From positions 2,914,001-2,978,000 of the forward strand of contig NC_089178.1 in the NCBI RefSeq assembly GCF_947507565.1: a DNA stretch of 64,000 nucleotides. Reading direction: 5' to 3'. Origin of the DNA: Oscarella lobularis. Its lineage: Eukaryota; Porifera; Homoscleromorpha; Homosclerophorida; Oscarellidae. Positions 24,419 through 34,223 of the stretch are shown here, piece by piece (the stretch's first letter is position 1; each line of letters begins with the position of its first letter). The notes beneath the pieces are model-generated. The model was not told where the DNA came from, did not search any database, and worked only from the letters and a program-made list of their open reading frames with translations. The translations under genes were made by a program, and so were the position numbers.

Positions 24419-25513
24419 TTATTGTGTATCCATCTCATCTTCATCATTATCATCGTCATTAACGTCTTCTTCTTCTTCTTCTTCTTCTTCGCTCTCCTCT
24501 TCGATCTCTCCAAGAAGTTCGTCCACGTGCTGCATCATATCTACGTCATCGCAGCCCAATTTCTCGCCCAGCTCCTTGGCCCGTTTCAAATGAGCGACGG
24601 ACTCGGCGCGATGCTCGTCGCCCATCAAATGATACATCCACCCGCCCAAATACCAAACTTCGATCACCTCGTCGTCGTCGTCGAGCAAACTCTCTATGAC
24701 TCGCGACGCCAATTCGAATTCTTCCAACTCGAGGAGAATTTTCACGGCACTCCGCCTCGAACTGTAACTGGGAACGAGATTCTCGTCTCGACCGCTCGCC
24801 TCATCGTCGTCGTCGTCGTCGCGACGACCGAGCCAAAGTCCCACGCTCTTTTTCATGCACTCTCGCGCCTCGTCCGGCGATTTTCCGGCGCTCAACATAA
24901 AACTCGCCTTCAGCTGCAAAGCGTCCGAATTATTCGGCTCGAATTGCAACGCTCTCGCGCAGTACTCCTCGCACGATTTCTCCGCGTTCGGTTCGTCGCA
25001 TAGATCCGTCAGAAAGAGTTCGGCGAGCGCGCAGAATCCGTTCGACACTTCTAACCCCGAAAGGGACCCCGATGACGACGACGACGCCGCGGCTCGCTCG
25101 AAATCGCGTTCCATGATCGTCACGCCTTTTCGGAGGCACTCGAACGCCTCGCGTCCGGCGAGGGTCTGACCGAGAGCGAGATATTTCGCGTGACCCGTGT
25201 CGGGTTCGAGTTCGATTGCGCGTTGAAGAAGTTGGCGCGCTTCTTCGCTCTGTCCGAGCTCCTGCAGGACGGTCGCCGTCATTTCGAGAGCTTCGACGTT
25301 TCGAGGATCGACTTGGAGGGCTCGACGACAGAATTTTTCGGCTAGTTCGATTTGGAAATTCTCCATCGATTTCTCCGCTTGCTCGAGATAGTCGTTTGCG
25401 CTCGGTTCTTTCGCGTTCGACGACGTTGGCTGCGTTTTTTTTCTTACGCCCGCTTTTTTGTCTGATCGGACGCGCTTTTTCGTTGCAGATGGCTTCTTTG
25501 AACGTCGTCCCAT
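24419..25513 (-). CDS. Acl4-like TPR chaperone, single exon
   Basis: TPR protein of 364 residues resembling yeast Acl4, the dedicated chaperone of ribosomal protein L4. The N-terminus is basic (MGRRSKKPSATKKRVRSDKK), followed by TPR units (LAEKFCRRALQVDPRNVEAL, ~res 55-75; ARQLLQRAIELEPDTGHAKY, ~95-115; CARALQFEPNNSDALQLKAS, ~180-200) and a strongly acidic C-terminal tail of Glu and Asp. Length and layout fit the family (about 350-390 residues). It has no introns, unlike almost every neighbour, which could mean origin by retroposition or simple intron loss. It is divergent to the NDUFB11-like gene with 83 bp between start codons. Confidence 0.75.
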   Translation of the reverse strand: MGRRSKKPSATKKRVRSDKKAGVRKKTQPTSSNAKEPSANDYLEQAEKSMENFQIELAEKFCRRALQVDPRNVEALEMTATVLQELGQSEEARQLLQRAIELEPDTGHAKYLALGQTLAGREAFECLRKGVTIMERDFERAAASSSSSGSLSGLEVSNGFCALAELFLTDLCDEPNAEKSCEEYCARALQFEPNNSDALQLKASFMLSAGKSPDEARECMKKSVGLWLGRRDDDDDDEASGRDENLVPSYSSRRSAVKILLELEEFELASRVIESLLDDDDEVIEVWYLGGWMYHLMGDEHRAESVAHLKRAKELGEKLGCDDVDMMQHVDELLGEIEEESEEEEEEEEDVNDDDNDEDEMDTQ

Positions 25514-25596
25514 GGTCGAATTTCGGCAAATCTTCTGCGCCTTAGCGTGCTAGCTACTTCACGTGCGTCGAGACAAAAAGCCCCGTAGATTTGACG
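25514..25596. promoter_or_regulatory. Divergent promoter, Acl4-like gene / NDUFB11-like gene
   Basis: 83 bp separate the opposed start codons of two housekeeping-type genes. No TATA box is seen. A shared bidirectional promoter is inferred from geometry only. Confidence 0.4.
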
Positions 25597-26051
25597 ATGA
25601 ACCGGCTTCGTTTCGCGTTGTCTTCGCGTTTCCTAGCATTCTCGAGAGTTCTCCCGATTGCACGGCGTCTAGAAAGTTCCGCAGCGAAATCGGAGCCTCC
25701 AAACGGGTTCCTGTTCAACGAGCCGGTGAGTTCTCCCGTCGTTTTGTTGCCTAGACAATAAATTCCTCGTCAAAGCCTATAAAAACGGGAGAGAAACGGC
25801 AAAAAGAACCGTGGGAAAACATGTGGATAATAGGAATGGGCTTGCCATTCGTACTAGCAGTCCTAGGTCTCTATTTCAAACCCGACACAAAGTAAGGCCT
25901 TATCCCAGTTCTGAACAAAAAACGACGCCCGATTTTTCTGCTCTACTTTAGTGTCAGCACCTGGGGACATGTAGAGGCGATGAAAGAACTCAGCAAAAGT
26001 CCATCAGAAGAAAATGGAGACCAAGTCGAAGAAGAGAACGACAACGAGTGA
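25597..26051 (+). CDS. Probable mitochondrial complex I subunit NDUFB11 (ESSS)
   Basis: Small single-pass mitochondrial inner-membrane protein. ATG at 25597 gives a presequence-like start, MNRLRFALSSRFLAFSRVLP, rich in Arg and lacking acid residues. After the first intron comes KRQKEPWENMWIIGMGLPF and a membrane helix, then LYFKPDTNVSTWGHVEAM and an acidic C-terminus (stop TGA 26049-26051). The single helix followed by a KPDTxxxTWxxxEA motif matches the ESSS/NDUFB11 subunit of NADH:ubiquinone oxidoreductase as I know it from several lineages; overall similarity is modest. Three exons. A poly(A) signal follows at 26087. It could be another small accessory subunit of the respiratory chain. Confidence 0.6.
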
Positions 26052-26086
26052 CTTTTCTTTTCTTGATTGTGCCTCTGTCCTGTATA

Positions 26087-26092
26087 ATAAAT
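26087..26092 (+). terminator. Poly(A) signal AATAAA of the NDUFB11-like gene
   Basis: AATAAATAAATAAAG begins 36 bp past the stop codon and offers three overlapping AATAAA hexamers. The convergent neighbour's stop codon is at 26132, so the two 3' UTRs must be short or overlap. Confidence 0.6.
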
Positions 26093-26131
26093 AAATAAAG
26101 ATATACATTTTACCAAGCTTCTGCTGTAATT

Positions 26132-28619
26132 TTAGAAGCCGTCTTTCTGAGCCCTTTGTCTCCAGTCTGTGATGGCTATTTCCTTGAGTTTCAGCTTTGC
26201 TTTTGTTCTGTGGCTAATAGGTGCAGGTGGAGCGCGAGCCAGTTCACCGAGAACCTGATCTCTAGAATTGCGTGCGTATTCTTATACGAGAAGATGTTGG
26301 TCTAGTAAACTTACCTGATTATTCCCTTTCCTGATCCCCTGCGTTCACTCAAAGCAGGCTGAGGAGCAGTTGCTTTCCTGAAACGGCATTCTCTTCTATA
26401 TATATCGTGATGGTTGTTTATTCTATGTACTTTTTTTGAACTGGAGGATGAGATGTCACTTTGTCGGTGTCAGGTAGATATGCCTCGCTCAGTTTCTCAG
26501 CCACTTGTCCAAATACGCCGCCGCCGCGTTTGGGGGAGAAGAGGACGCCCGGCAAGGCCTTCTCCAGAACGTCGCTCCCGTCTATCTGCGCACGAGATAT
26601 GAAAAAGAGGAAATGAAAGAGAGTCTATCTGGGCCCACTTTTCCCATTTTCATTCCCTCCAGTACGCGCGAATCCGGCTCGCTGACATCTCTTTCCATCA
26701 AATGCGACCAAGCCACACTATGAAGCCCATCCCGAGTAGCATCGTCTCTAGTTCTCTCGCAAATCCACGCTAATCCTTCAACGCAACCGCACCGGACAAC
26801 CCAACCGACGGCAGCGTTCTCAAACCGCACCAGTTGCCCGAGTCCCCCGTCGCCATCCATGGCTCTCTTGGCAATGTGAGACGAAGCGGCATCGATGGAC
26901 ACACGACCGAGACACCAGACATAAGTATAAGCCGTCTGCCAGGGCCAATTGGACAAAGAAGACGACACCTGTTGAAGAGCGCACAAGACGGAAAAACTCT
27001 TTGTTGCCACATCGGCAAGGATTTCCAACGCTATAACGCAATGAAGCCTAGATATAAAAAGAACGCATTTACGCTTTTCTTCGCCGCGGCATTGCTACTT
27101 TTCCTATACCAGTGCTCGTTCAGCAGAGACTCGGCCGACGACGTGAATAAATGAAGAGACTCTTCGAGCCTCGGTGATCCTCTATTGGCGTCTTTCCAAA
27201 TGTCCAGGGCTTGTATCAGGATGAGAGGAAGACGAGCGAGTGGTGTTGGACTTAGACGAGAAGCGTTTGCGTCAGCCGATTCGTCTTCGAATGGGCTCTG
27301 TCTCGCCATGGAGTTGCGAGGAACGAGAGGTTGGCTCACGTTTTCCGGGACACTTGCCGTGCTCCACGTGTTTTCGATGGTGGGCGGAGTACGAGGCGGA
27401 AGCAAGTCACGTTCTGAAAAGGCCTGAGAAAAATCACCTTGTGGAGGGTTTTTTCTGATTTTGGATTACCTGACTCTCGACATTTACGTTGTAGTACTCT
27501 GACAGGAGATTGACCTAAAATAATAATATTTATCGGCGGGATCGGGTACTAAGCTATCACCATTTCCAGTGATATGAGAACGCACAGTTGGGCTCCGGGA
27601 AAATGCTCGTACTTTCCTAGCAGGGGTCTTAAGCCTATGTGCATAACTATTATTTATAATCCTTTCTCGCGTTTCATTTGACGCACTTTGAATGGCTCTC
27701 ACAAGAGTCGATAAATAGGGCGAAAACGGTTTCAGATGACCCATCCAGTGATGATACAGAAGTCTCACTGAGCACAGGTAAAGAATCTAAAGACAAAACA
27801 TTTAATTATTGACAAACACCAGCTCATTCTCTGCCTCTTCCTTTAGCATAATCAAATCTCTGTCATAAACGCAGCCTTGAGTAGCATCCATCGCTTGCAC
27901 CAGATGCATGACAACTGCCTGACAAATCATTAAAAGACTAAGAAACGAGTCCAAATCATCCTTCTTTATATTTCAGCCTTTTATACCTAGATATGTGAGC
28001 CGGCTCTAGTGGAACTTGATCCGTTGATATTTGAAGCAAACGAAGAACGCCTAAACGGACAATTTTCCCTGACAGTAATAGGGGCACTGTTTCGTTTAAT
28101 TAATTAATTAATACATTCGTGAATTTTCCCATAGCATTGAAGGAGAAGAACAAGTTCCTGCCACGCTTTGGGAATGTCCGGATTTGATTTGGATGATGTA
28201 ATGCCAAGTCGTCTCTACCAGAAGAGGAAATACAGAAGAGAAATTGCCTCCGTAGCGCTTCTTTTACGGCAGTTCGACACAATAGACTATAAGCCTTTTC
28301 CCATGTTTCGCGATTCTCTTGCTGGCGTGTGGCGAGTTGTTCGAACTAATCGGCGATTTTTCACTCTCATTCAATGAAGCGATTCGTGTAAATTCCTTAC
28401 GTGGTGAACGAACTCTTCTACGTTATCGAAAGGCGATCTAAAGTTGGCAATTCGAATGCTATTCTGATACATTTAGAAGTCTTTCCTTAGATTTTTGGGC
28501 TTCGAACGACCTTCTTTGTCTTTCTCTGATATTTCCAACTCTCGATGAGAACCTTCTGCCTGCTGTGACTGAGCTATGATACCGAAACTGTGCTTCACAA
28601 GCCGTTTTTCGATCGGCAT
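26132..28619 (-). CDS. Unrecognised multi-exon protein, possibly TMEM232-like
   Basis: A minus-strand gene reads from a candidate ATG near 28619 (MPIEKRLVKHSFGIIAQSQQ) to a TAA at 26132-26134 after KLKLKEIAITDWRQRAQKDG. Exons between them give KAWQELVLLLQCYGKIHECI (~28100-28160), WPWQTAYTYVWCLGRVSID (~26895-26950), VVRCGCVEGLAWICER (~26760-26810) and VLEKALPGVLFSPKRGGGVF (~26525-26580). The helical, repeat-like segments suggest an armadillo-type fold. Some segments recall animal TMEM232, but this is a weak impression, and no catalytic motif is visible. The join between the first two exons and several internal short introns (one about 35 bp) are uncertain. Its 5' end is divergent to RPL18A, about 115 bp away. 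Confidence 0.5.
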
Positions 28620-28733
28620 GGTTACAGAGAAGCGGTCGAGCGAAATAGCCCGGCTACTCCTAATGCCAAATGGCCAAATTAAGAAACGCGCATGTGCAGC
28701 TAGACAACCTCGTGGGGTGAAAACGTCGACGAA

Positions 28734-29520
28734 ATGAAGGTTTCGGGCAATGTAAGACCAGCAGTTTAGCCGCAGTAGCGTCCCAAATCTCGCGTTCGAC
28801 TTACGAATGCCATTTGCCGAATTGGGACCCCATTTCTGTTCTCAGCTACGAGAGTACAGGGTAATCGGCAGACGATTGCCGAGCGAAAAGCTGAAACATC
28901 CGCCAATCTACCAAATGCGCATCTTCGCTCCGAACGACGTCTCGGCGAAATCGCGCTTCTGGTACTTCATGAAGAAACTTCGAAAGCTGAAGAAAACCGT
29001 CGGCGAAGTAGTCAGCTGCGAAGAGGTAGGCAAAAAACACTCAATCAAACGCGTCGATGCGACTCGCGCTCTAGATATTCGCCGAGAAAAAAGTGAGAAT
29101 CAAAAACTACGGTATTTGGCTGCGCTACGACTCGCGCTCGGGAACGCATAACATGTATCGCGAATATCGCGACGTTACCGTGTGCGGCGCCGTCACACTC
29201 TGCTGTAAGGAACGAATATTTGGGTGGGCGTGGTCCCTATTCTTTTCGATAGACCGGGACATGGCTGCGCGTCATCGTGCGCGCGGGTCGTCGATTCAGA
29301 TCATCAAGGTTCAGGAAGTGAAGGCGAGCGACTGCAAGCGAGCCCATACGAAGCAATTTCACGTAAGGCGAAATATTATTTTCTCTAAAAATAACAAATA
29401 ATAATTTTAATTTTGATTTTCTTATAGGATTACAATCCCAGGTTTCCTCTTCCTCATCGCATCGTGAAGGCTCACTTCAAGACCCGATTCGCTGCCAGAC
29501 GACCGAATACGCACTTTTAA
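28734..29520 (+). CDS. RPL18A: 60S ribosomal protein L18a (eL20)
   Basis: Structural protein of the large ribosomal subunit. The first exon is six codons, MKVSGN, at 28734-28751, then an intron to ~28846 and [20 protein letters not shown]. Next come [20 protein letters not shown] (~28915-28975), an intron at ~29024, [20 protein letters not shown] (~29085-29145) and [21 protein letters not shown] across another intron. The sequence ends [17 protein letters not shown] ... RPNTHF and stop TAA 29518-29520. Nearly all positions match animal L18a and the length is as expected. The short first exon is supported by the human MKASGTLREYK start. A poly(A) signal lies at 29575. Confidence 0.97.
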
Positions 29521-29574
29521 GAACAAAATGGGCGTTTTTTCCTCGATTGCTAAGTATACAGCAATTCGTTGATC

Positions 29575-29580
29575 AATAAA
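29575..29580 (+). terminator. Poly(A) signal AATAAA of RPL18A
   Basis: AATAAA lies 55 bp after the stop codon of RPL18A. The convergent coiled-coil gene ends at 29628. Confidence 0.6.
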
Positions 29581-29627
29581 ATCAATACAAAATAGCATTA
29601 TATCAAATCGCCGTAGTGGTCCACTTA

Positions 29628-31865
29628 CTACTGCATAGACCATTCTGGAATGCTCTCTAAGGATTTCTCATCATTATCTTGCTCCCAAAACTCATTGACT
29701 GCTTTTTGCCTCTCTCGATCTAAATCCAAAATGAGTAGAAAAAATACACATTCTGATTTTGCTATAACTTACAGAGATCTTCCACTTCTGTCTTCAGCGT
29801 GATATCGTCGTTGTCCATGCCCTTTTCCACTTCCTCGATTTGCGCTACAAGAGCTTCGTACTCTCGTCTAGCCTCTTTCATCTGGCTTTTCTCGTCGACG
29901 AGCAATGCTTCCTGCTCGTCCAAATCTTTTTTAATTTTAGCGACGCCTAGCTTGTGGCCTCGCTGCGCCTTCTGTCGCTGCTCTTCCTTTAGCCTTCGAA
30001 TCTATGTAGAGAGATGAATAGGATATTTCTCTTGAACAGCTCTTCTGGAAATCACCTCTTGCATTGCGTCCTGCATGTTTTTCTCGTGGTCTTTTCCCAA
30101 TAATCTGTGAGCAACGGCTGACTCCATCAAAGCGCTTCTGTTTTCTCGTAGAGCCTTTGCTTTTCTGCTCTTCAGCGCCTCTTGCAGCTCCTGCTCTCTC
30201 GTAATTGCATTATCGAAGACAAGAATGCCAAGGCCTAGGAAAAGATTTCTCGTACCACAAACGTAGTAGGATTATATCTTTTCTTCACCTTGAGTCTTTT
30301 CCATTATATTCAAAGATGCTTCGGCTCGGCTCTTTACCTCTTGAATCTTTGTGCTTTCTTGCTTGACGCTTGTCACGCCCTTCTCTACACACTATTTGTG
30401 CAGAATTATCTCTCGTTTTCGCTCTAACAAATATTGCCCTCGTTCCTACTTTTATTGCGTTCTCCTGAGCTTCTCTTTCCAGTTCTTTCTTCTCCTCTAA
30501 CTCTTTCTCGTGAGCCTCCAACTCTTGAAGCTTTCTTCTTAGCAATTCTTGCTCCTGACGATTTTTTTCAAGGTTTCTTTCAAAGTTTTGCATCAATTTT
30601 TCGTGAAATTTGGTGCACTTCCGATGTTTCTCGTGCAATTCCATCTCAAAAGTCTCTGTAATTAAATAACCAACTTCTCTATACATTATTCTACTTTCAA
30701 AACATTCGTACCTGCTGCGACAAGATCTCCTTCACAAGATTTCTTCAGATGGTCTAACTCTGCTGTTTCCCCTTGTATCATTTCCTCAAACTGTTTCTTT
30801 GCTGTGTAAAAGAAAAGAAGGCAGTCGGCCTGCTCCACATTCTCGATCACATCCATCACCGCCTTCAATTCTTTGCCGGCGCAACAACGAGAAATTTCTA
30901 AAAACAGACACTAAATAAGAAAACAATTCAACAACGTTTTTCTACCCAAAAGGTCAAACGCTTGTTTCAAAATTTCTTCAGCCTTTTCCATTTCGTACGC
31001 TTTTAGCTTTCTCAATCTTTCCTCCATAAGACATTGAAATTTCTCTAGCGATTCGTCGACTCCCCCTTTCGTCTCCATGTCAACCAAAGCATGTTTGCAC
31101 ATCTTCTCAAAAACGTCAAGAATTGAAGCAATGATTTCGGTTGGCTTGACAACCGACGTGCCGCTTCTCTCTCCAATCTCTCGAATTTCCTCAACGATTT
31201 CTAGAAATAAATTAATTTTAATACTACGTGTCCCGCCCACCGAACAATCTCTTCACCTTTTCCATTTTGAGCTATTCCGTATATATTCTCGAGTTCTCTC
31301 CGTCGCAAAGCGTTGTCAAACGGCTCGATTTGCTTCAAAATATCCGCCTCTGCAAAACGCCAACGTCACACGCCCCCCTCCCGAACCAGGAAGCAAAGAA
31401 GGTCTGACTCACCGAGAAGCGCACGCCGACGCAATTTCGCCTCGGCCATTTCTAAGTTATCCTTTTCGCCGAAATGCAGTTCGACGCCCAAGCGTTGCGG
31501 AAGACGTCGCGCCTGGAGAGAAAAAAAGGAGATGCAGTCCAAGCGGTCGACCGGGGACTTTGCTTTCGAACTTCGGCGACGTCTTCTCTTTCTTCGCCGC
31601 AACTTGCATCGATGTAGCTCTCTTCGTCGTCGGCAAAATGACTCGTTTCGCGATCGCGACCGGTCACCTCGGCGACGCGCTGATCGATTTGACGATTGAA
31701 TTCGGCGATTCCTTGGGGACCGAGTTCGGTTCCCGAGCGAACCAACGCCACGTTAACTTCGTGTCCCGCGCTCGCTTCTGATTCGGAAACCTGCACGATT
31801 CAAATGAGAAAAAGGCGACTGCTGCTGGAGCGAAAATCGTGTACCGTTTCGAATGACGATGCCAT
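29628..31865 (-). CDS. Coiled-coil protein of unknown function
   Basis: Not recognised. ATG at 31863-31865 (MASSFET, then intron, VSESEASAGHEVNVALVRSG). The N-terminal third is acidic (DDEESYIDASCGEEREDVAEV, ~31580-31640). The rest is dominated by long helices rich in Glu, Lys and Leu: SLEKFQCLMEERLRKLKAYE (~30990-31050), MELHEKHRKCTKFHEKLMQN (~30580-30645), LLRRKLQELEAHEKELEEKK (~30490-30550), and further heptads to SLESIPEWSMQ and stop TAG 29628-29630. Roughly ten exons with short introns. No membrane helix, nucleotide-binding motif or signal peptide is visible. A cytoskeletal or ciliary scaffold would fit the composition, but nothing specific supports it. Confidence 0.6.
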
Positions 31866-32016
31866 TTTACGACTGACGTAATCTTGTAACGTGACCAGGT
31901 GATGTGTATCACGGATTGCGCAGAACGTCACACAAAAAATGCATTCACCGTGGTGTAATTGATAACGGCACTCAGTTTTAGCTCTCCCTTGCTCTAATCA
32001 CCCATGATTTGAGTGC

Positions 32017-33974
32017 CTAAATTGAGATCGACAATTGTATTGCCAATGCAATAATTTTAATAACCTCGATGCCTTTGACGGTTAGTGAACAGTGAGCTGA
32101 CAAAAATTCATCCGTGAGACAATTTTCAAGACCCGCCGCCCTGCTCTCCAACAAGGCCTTTGCTCCTAAGAGAAAAATCTCCTATATATTGAAAGTTGGT
32201 GCGTACAGTACTCGCCATCAAAATGTGTATAGCATAAACGAACTGTCAGCTCTTCAGTGGGACGCAGAAAAGCCGGTCCTCCAGCAAGCAGCTACAAATA
32301 ACGATACTGTTCATTGTTTTTATTAACAGACATCAATTCTACCGCAACAGACGCTTCTTGGAGAATGAGCGCGCACATTTTATCTCCAGATGCAGCCTTC
32401 TTGCGGCGTAAGTAGGGCCTTACAACCTATTATTTAGAGTCACCCCAGAAAACAATCTAATAATAAGAAAGACGTACTTCAAAGTCGGGAAACATGTAGA
32501 AACCACCTTGAGGTTTCACAATTTCAACGCCAACAGATGTCAATTCCCTTGAATTAAATTCTAAGAAGTAAGGATGGCACGCAAGAGTGACTCAATCCTT
32601 TTACCTGTAGCAGTAGTCAGCAAGAGAACACAGGATTCTTCTCGCGTGTTTCACATAGTCATCAATATCATCTGAAGGCTTGAACATCTAGACATAGGAT
32701 AAAACCGGGCAATGCTCTCTAGGAAAAGAGATTTTCTAACCTCAATAGATGCGTACTGGATTGGAGCTGATGCACTTGAATAAGAATGACTAGCCGCTCC
32801 TTCCACAGCTTTCTTCAGTGAGCCGAGACTTGGTGGAAATAGAAGGTAGCCAATCTGATAAATGCATGATGTCAATCCCAATCCTTTCGGTTTATTTCAC
32901 ACTGACCCTCCATCCTCCAGCTCCAGCCCATTTAGATATTCCATTCGCAACTATAGTTCCGTCTGGATAAAACTAAGCAAAGCAATGATTAGAAGACATT
33001 TTTATGCGTGTGCGTATGTGTCGGTTGACTTTGGCAAGGCAGTGATGATCATTTGCAAAATGGAATCGAGCATAAATTTCGTCTGACAAAACGAGCACGT
33101 TGTTCCGGCGGAAAACGTGGCTAGCAGGGTGGATTAGTCACGAGACAAGAAACACTTAAAAAATAAAATCTGTGCCAATACAAACCAAAGTGCTTTCAAC
33201 TCCTCCTCCGTATAAACAATCCCAGCTAGACAAGACCATAGACAAGAATTCAATAAAGAAACACTATTCTACCTACTTGGATTATTTGGATTATTAAAAA
33301 CGAGCAGTTTTGGCGTACCAGAGCTCAAACAAGCCAGTGCCTGCATACTGAATCGTCCATTCTCTGAACTAACACAGAACGGCTTTGGGTATACCTTTTC
33401 AAGTGCCTGAGGAGTTAGTTTCCATTCTGTTTGTGACGAAGCCTGTACAATAATAGGCTTCTTACGAGAAAGAAGGCACTGTGGGTGATACGTTGTCCAC
33501 GAAGGCGACAGCAAAAAGATATCTGAAAAGATGTACTGTAGGTGTATGCACAACTAATTAACCGCCCCTTCCACCTCCTTCAAAAACAAGAAAGAGCAAA
33601 AACAAAAGCGACTTGGAACCGGGGCCGACAATCGTATTTTCGGATGATACTTCGATGCCGTCAACGCGTCGATGATAGTCGCAGATGGCTTGTCGCAAAG
33701 CCTCTATTCCTGCAAGAGGCGCGTAAGCTTCGATCGATCGTCCACTTCTTCTCTAGACCGAACCGCAGGTCGGCTCGTAGTCTTTCTCCGCTACGCGTTG
33801 TGCAAGGGCGGTCTGGGCCGCGGGGATGACGGGAAAAGGAGACTGGCCAAATGCCAAGTGGTAAATGGTGGCTCCTTTTGCAATAGCAGACTTGATTTGA
33901 TCGTTGAGGGTAAGATTAGGCGCTGATTTGTACTGAAGCAGGTCTTTTCGAACGAACTGCTGTCCGGACTCCAT
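32017..33974 (-). CDS. Class I/II PLP-dependent aminotransferase
   Basis: Fold-type I aminotransferase of the AspC/AlaT-like group; the amino-acid substrate cannot be told from sequence. ATG at 33972-33974 gives MESGQQFVRKDLLQYKSAPN. Visible elements include YHLAFGQSPFPV (~33850), IEALRQAICDYHRRVDGIEV (~33650-33715), GPGSKSLLF, the FNNPNNPSG cofactor-site loop (~33285), LSDEIYARF (~33080), and the Schiff-base Lys in GISKWAGAGGWRIGY (~32900-32945). The C-terminal domain ends LLAGGPAFLRPTEELTVRLC, FDGAKALLESRAAG and stop TAG 32017-32019. The last intron appears to use a GC donor (FDG joined to AKAL at ~32211). All expected core motifs are present, so it should be active. The product lacks an obvious signal or organelle presequence. 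Confidence 0.85.
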
Positions 33975-34223
33975 TGTAGTCCCGTTCCCAGCAGATCTCT
34001 GTTCCCAGCCCCTGCCCCTCCGTTAATATCACTACGGGGAGAGGACTAACTCCATTGTAGAGCTAATCGAAATCGTCATTGACTTAATTAATTAGAGAGA
34101 AGGAGGCGATTAGGCTCTGCACGCGATTGTAGGCGAACACAATTCGACAACCGACCTGCAGTCTAATTTATACACGCACACATGTACATTGACAAAACAG
34201 AAGTCGTCCACGAGTTTTTACGA

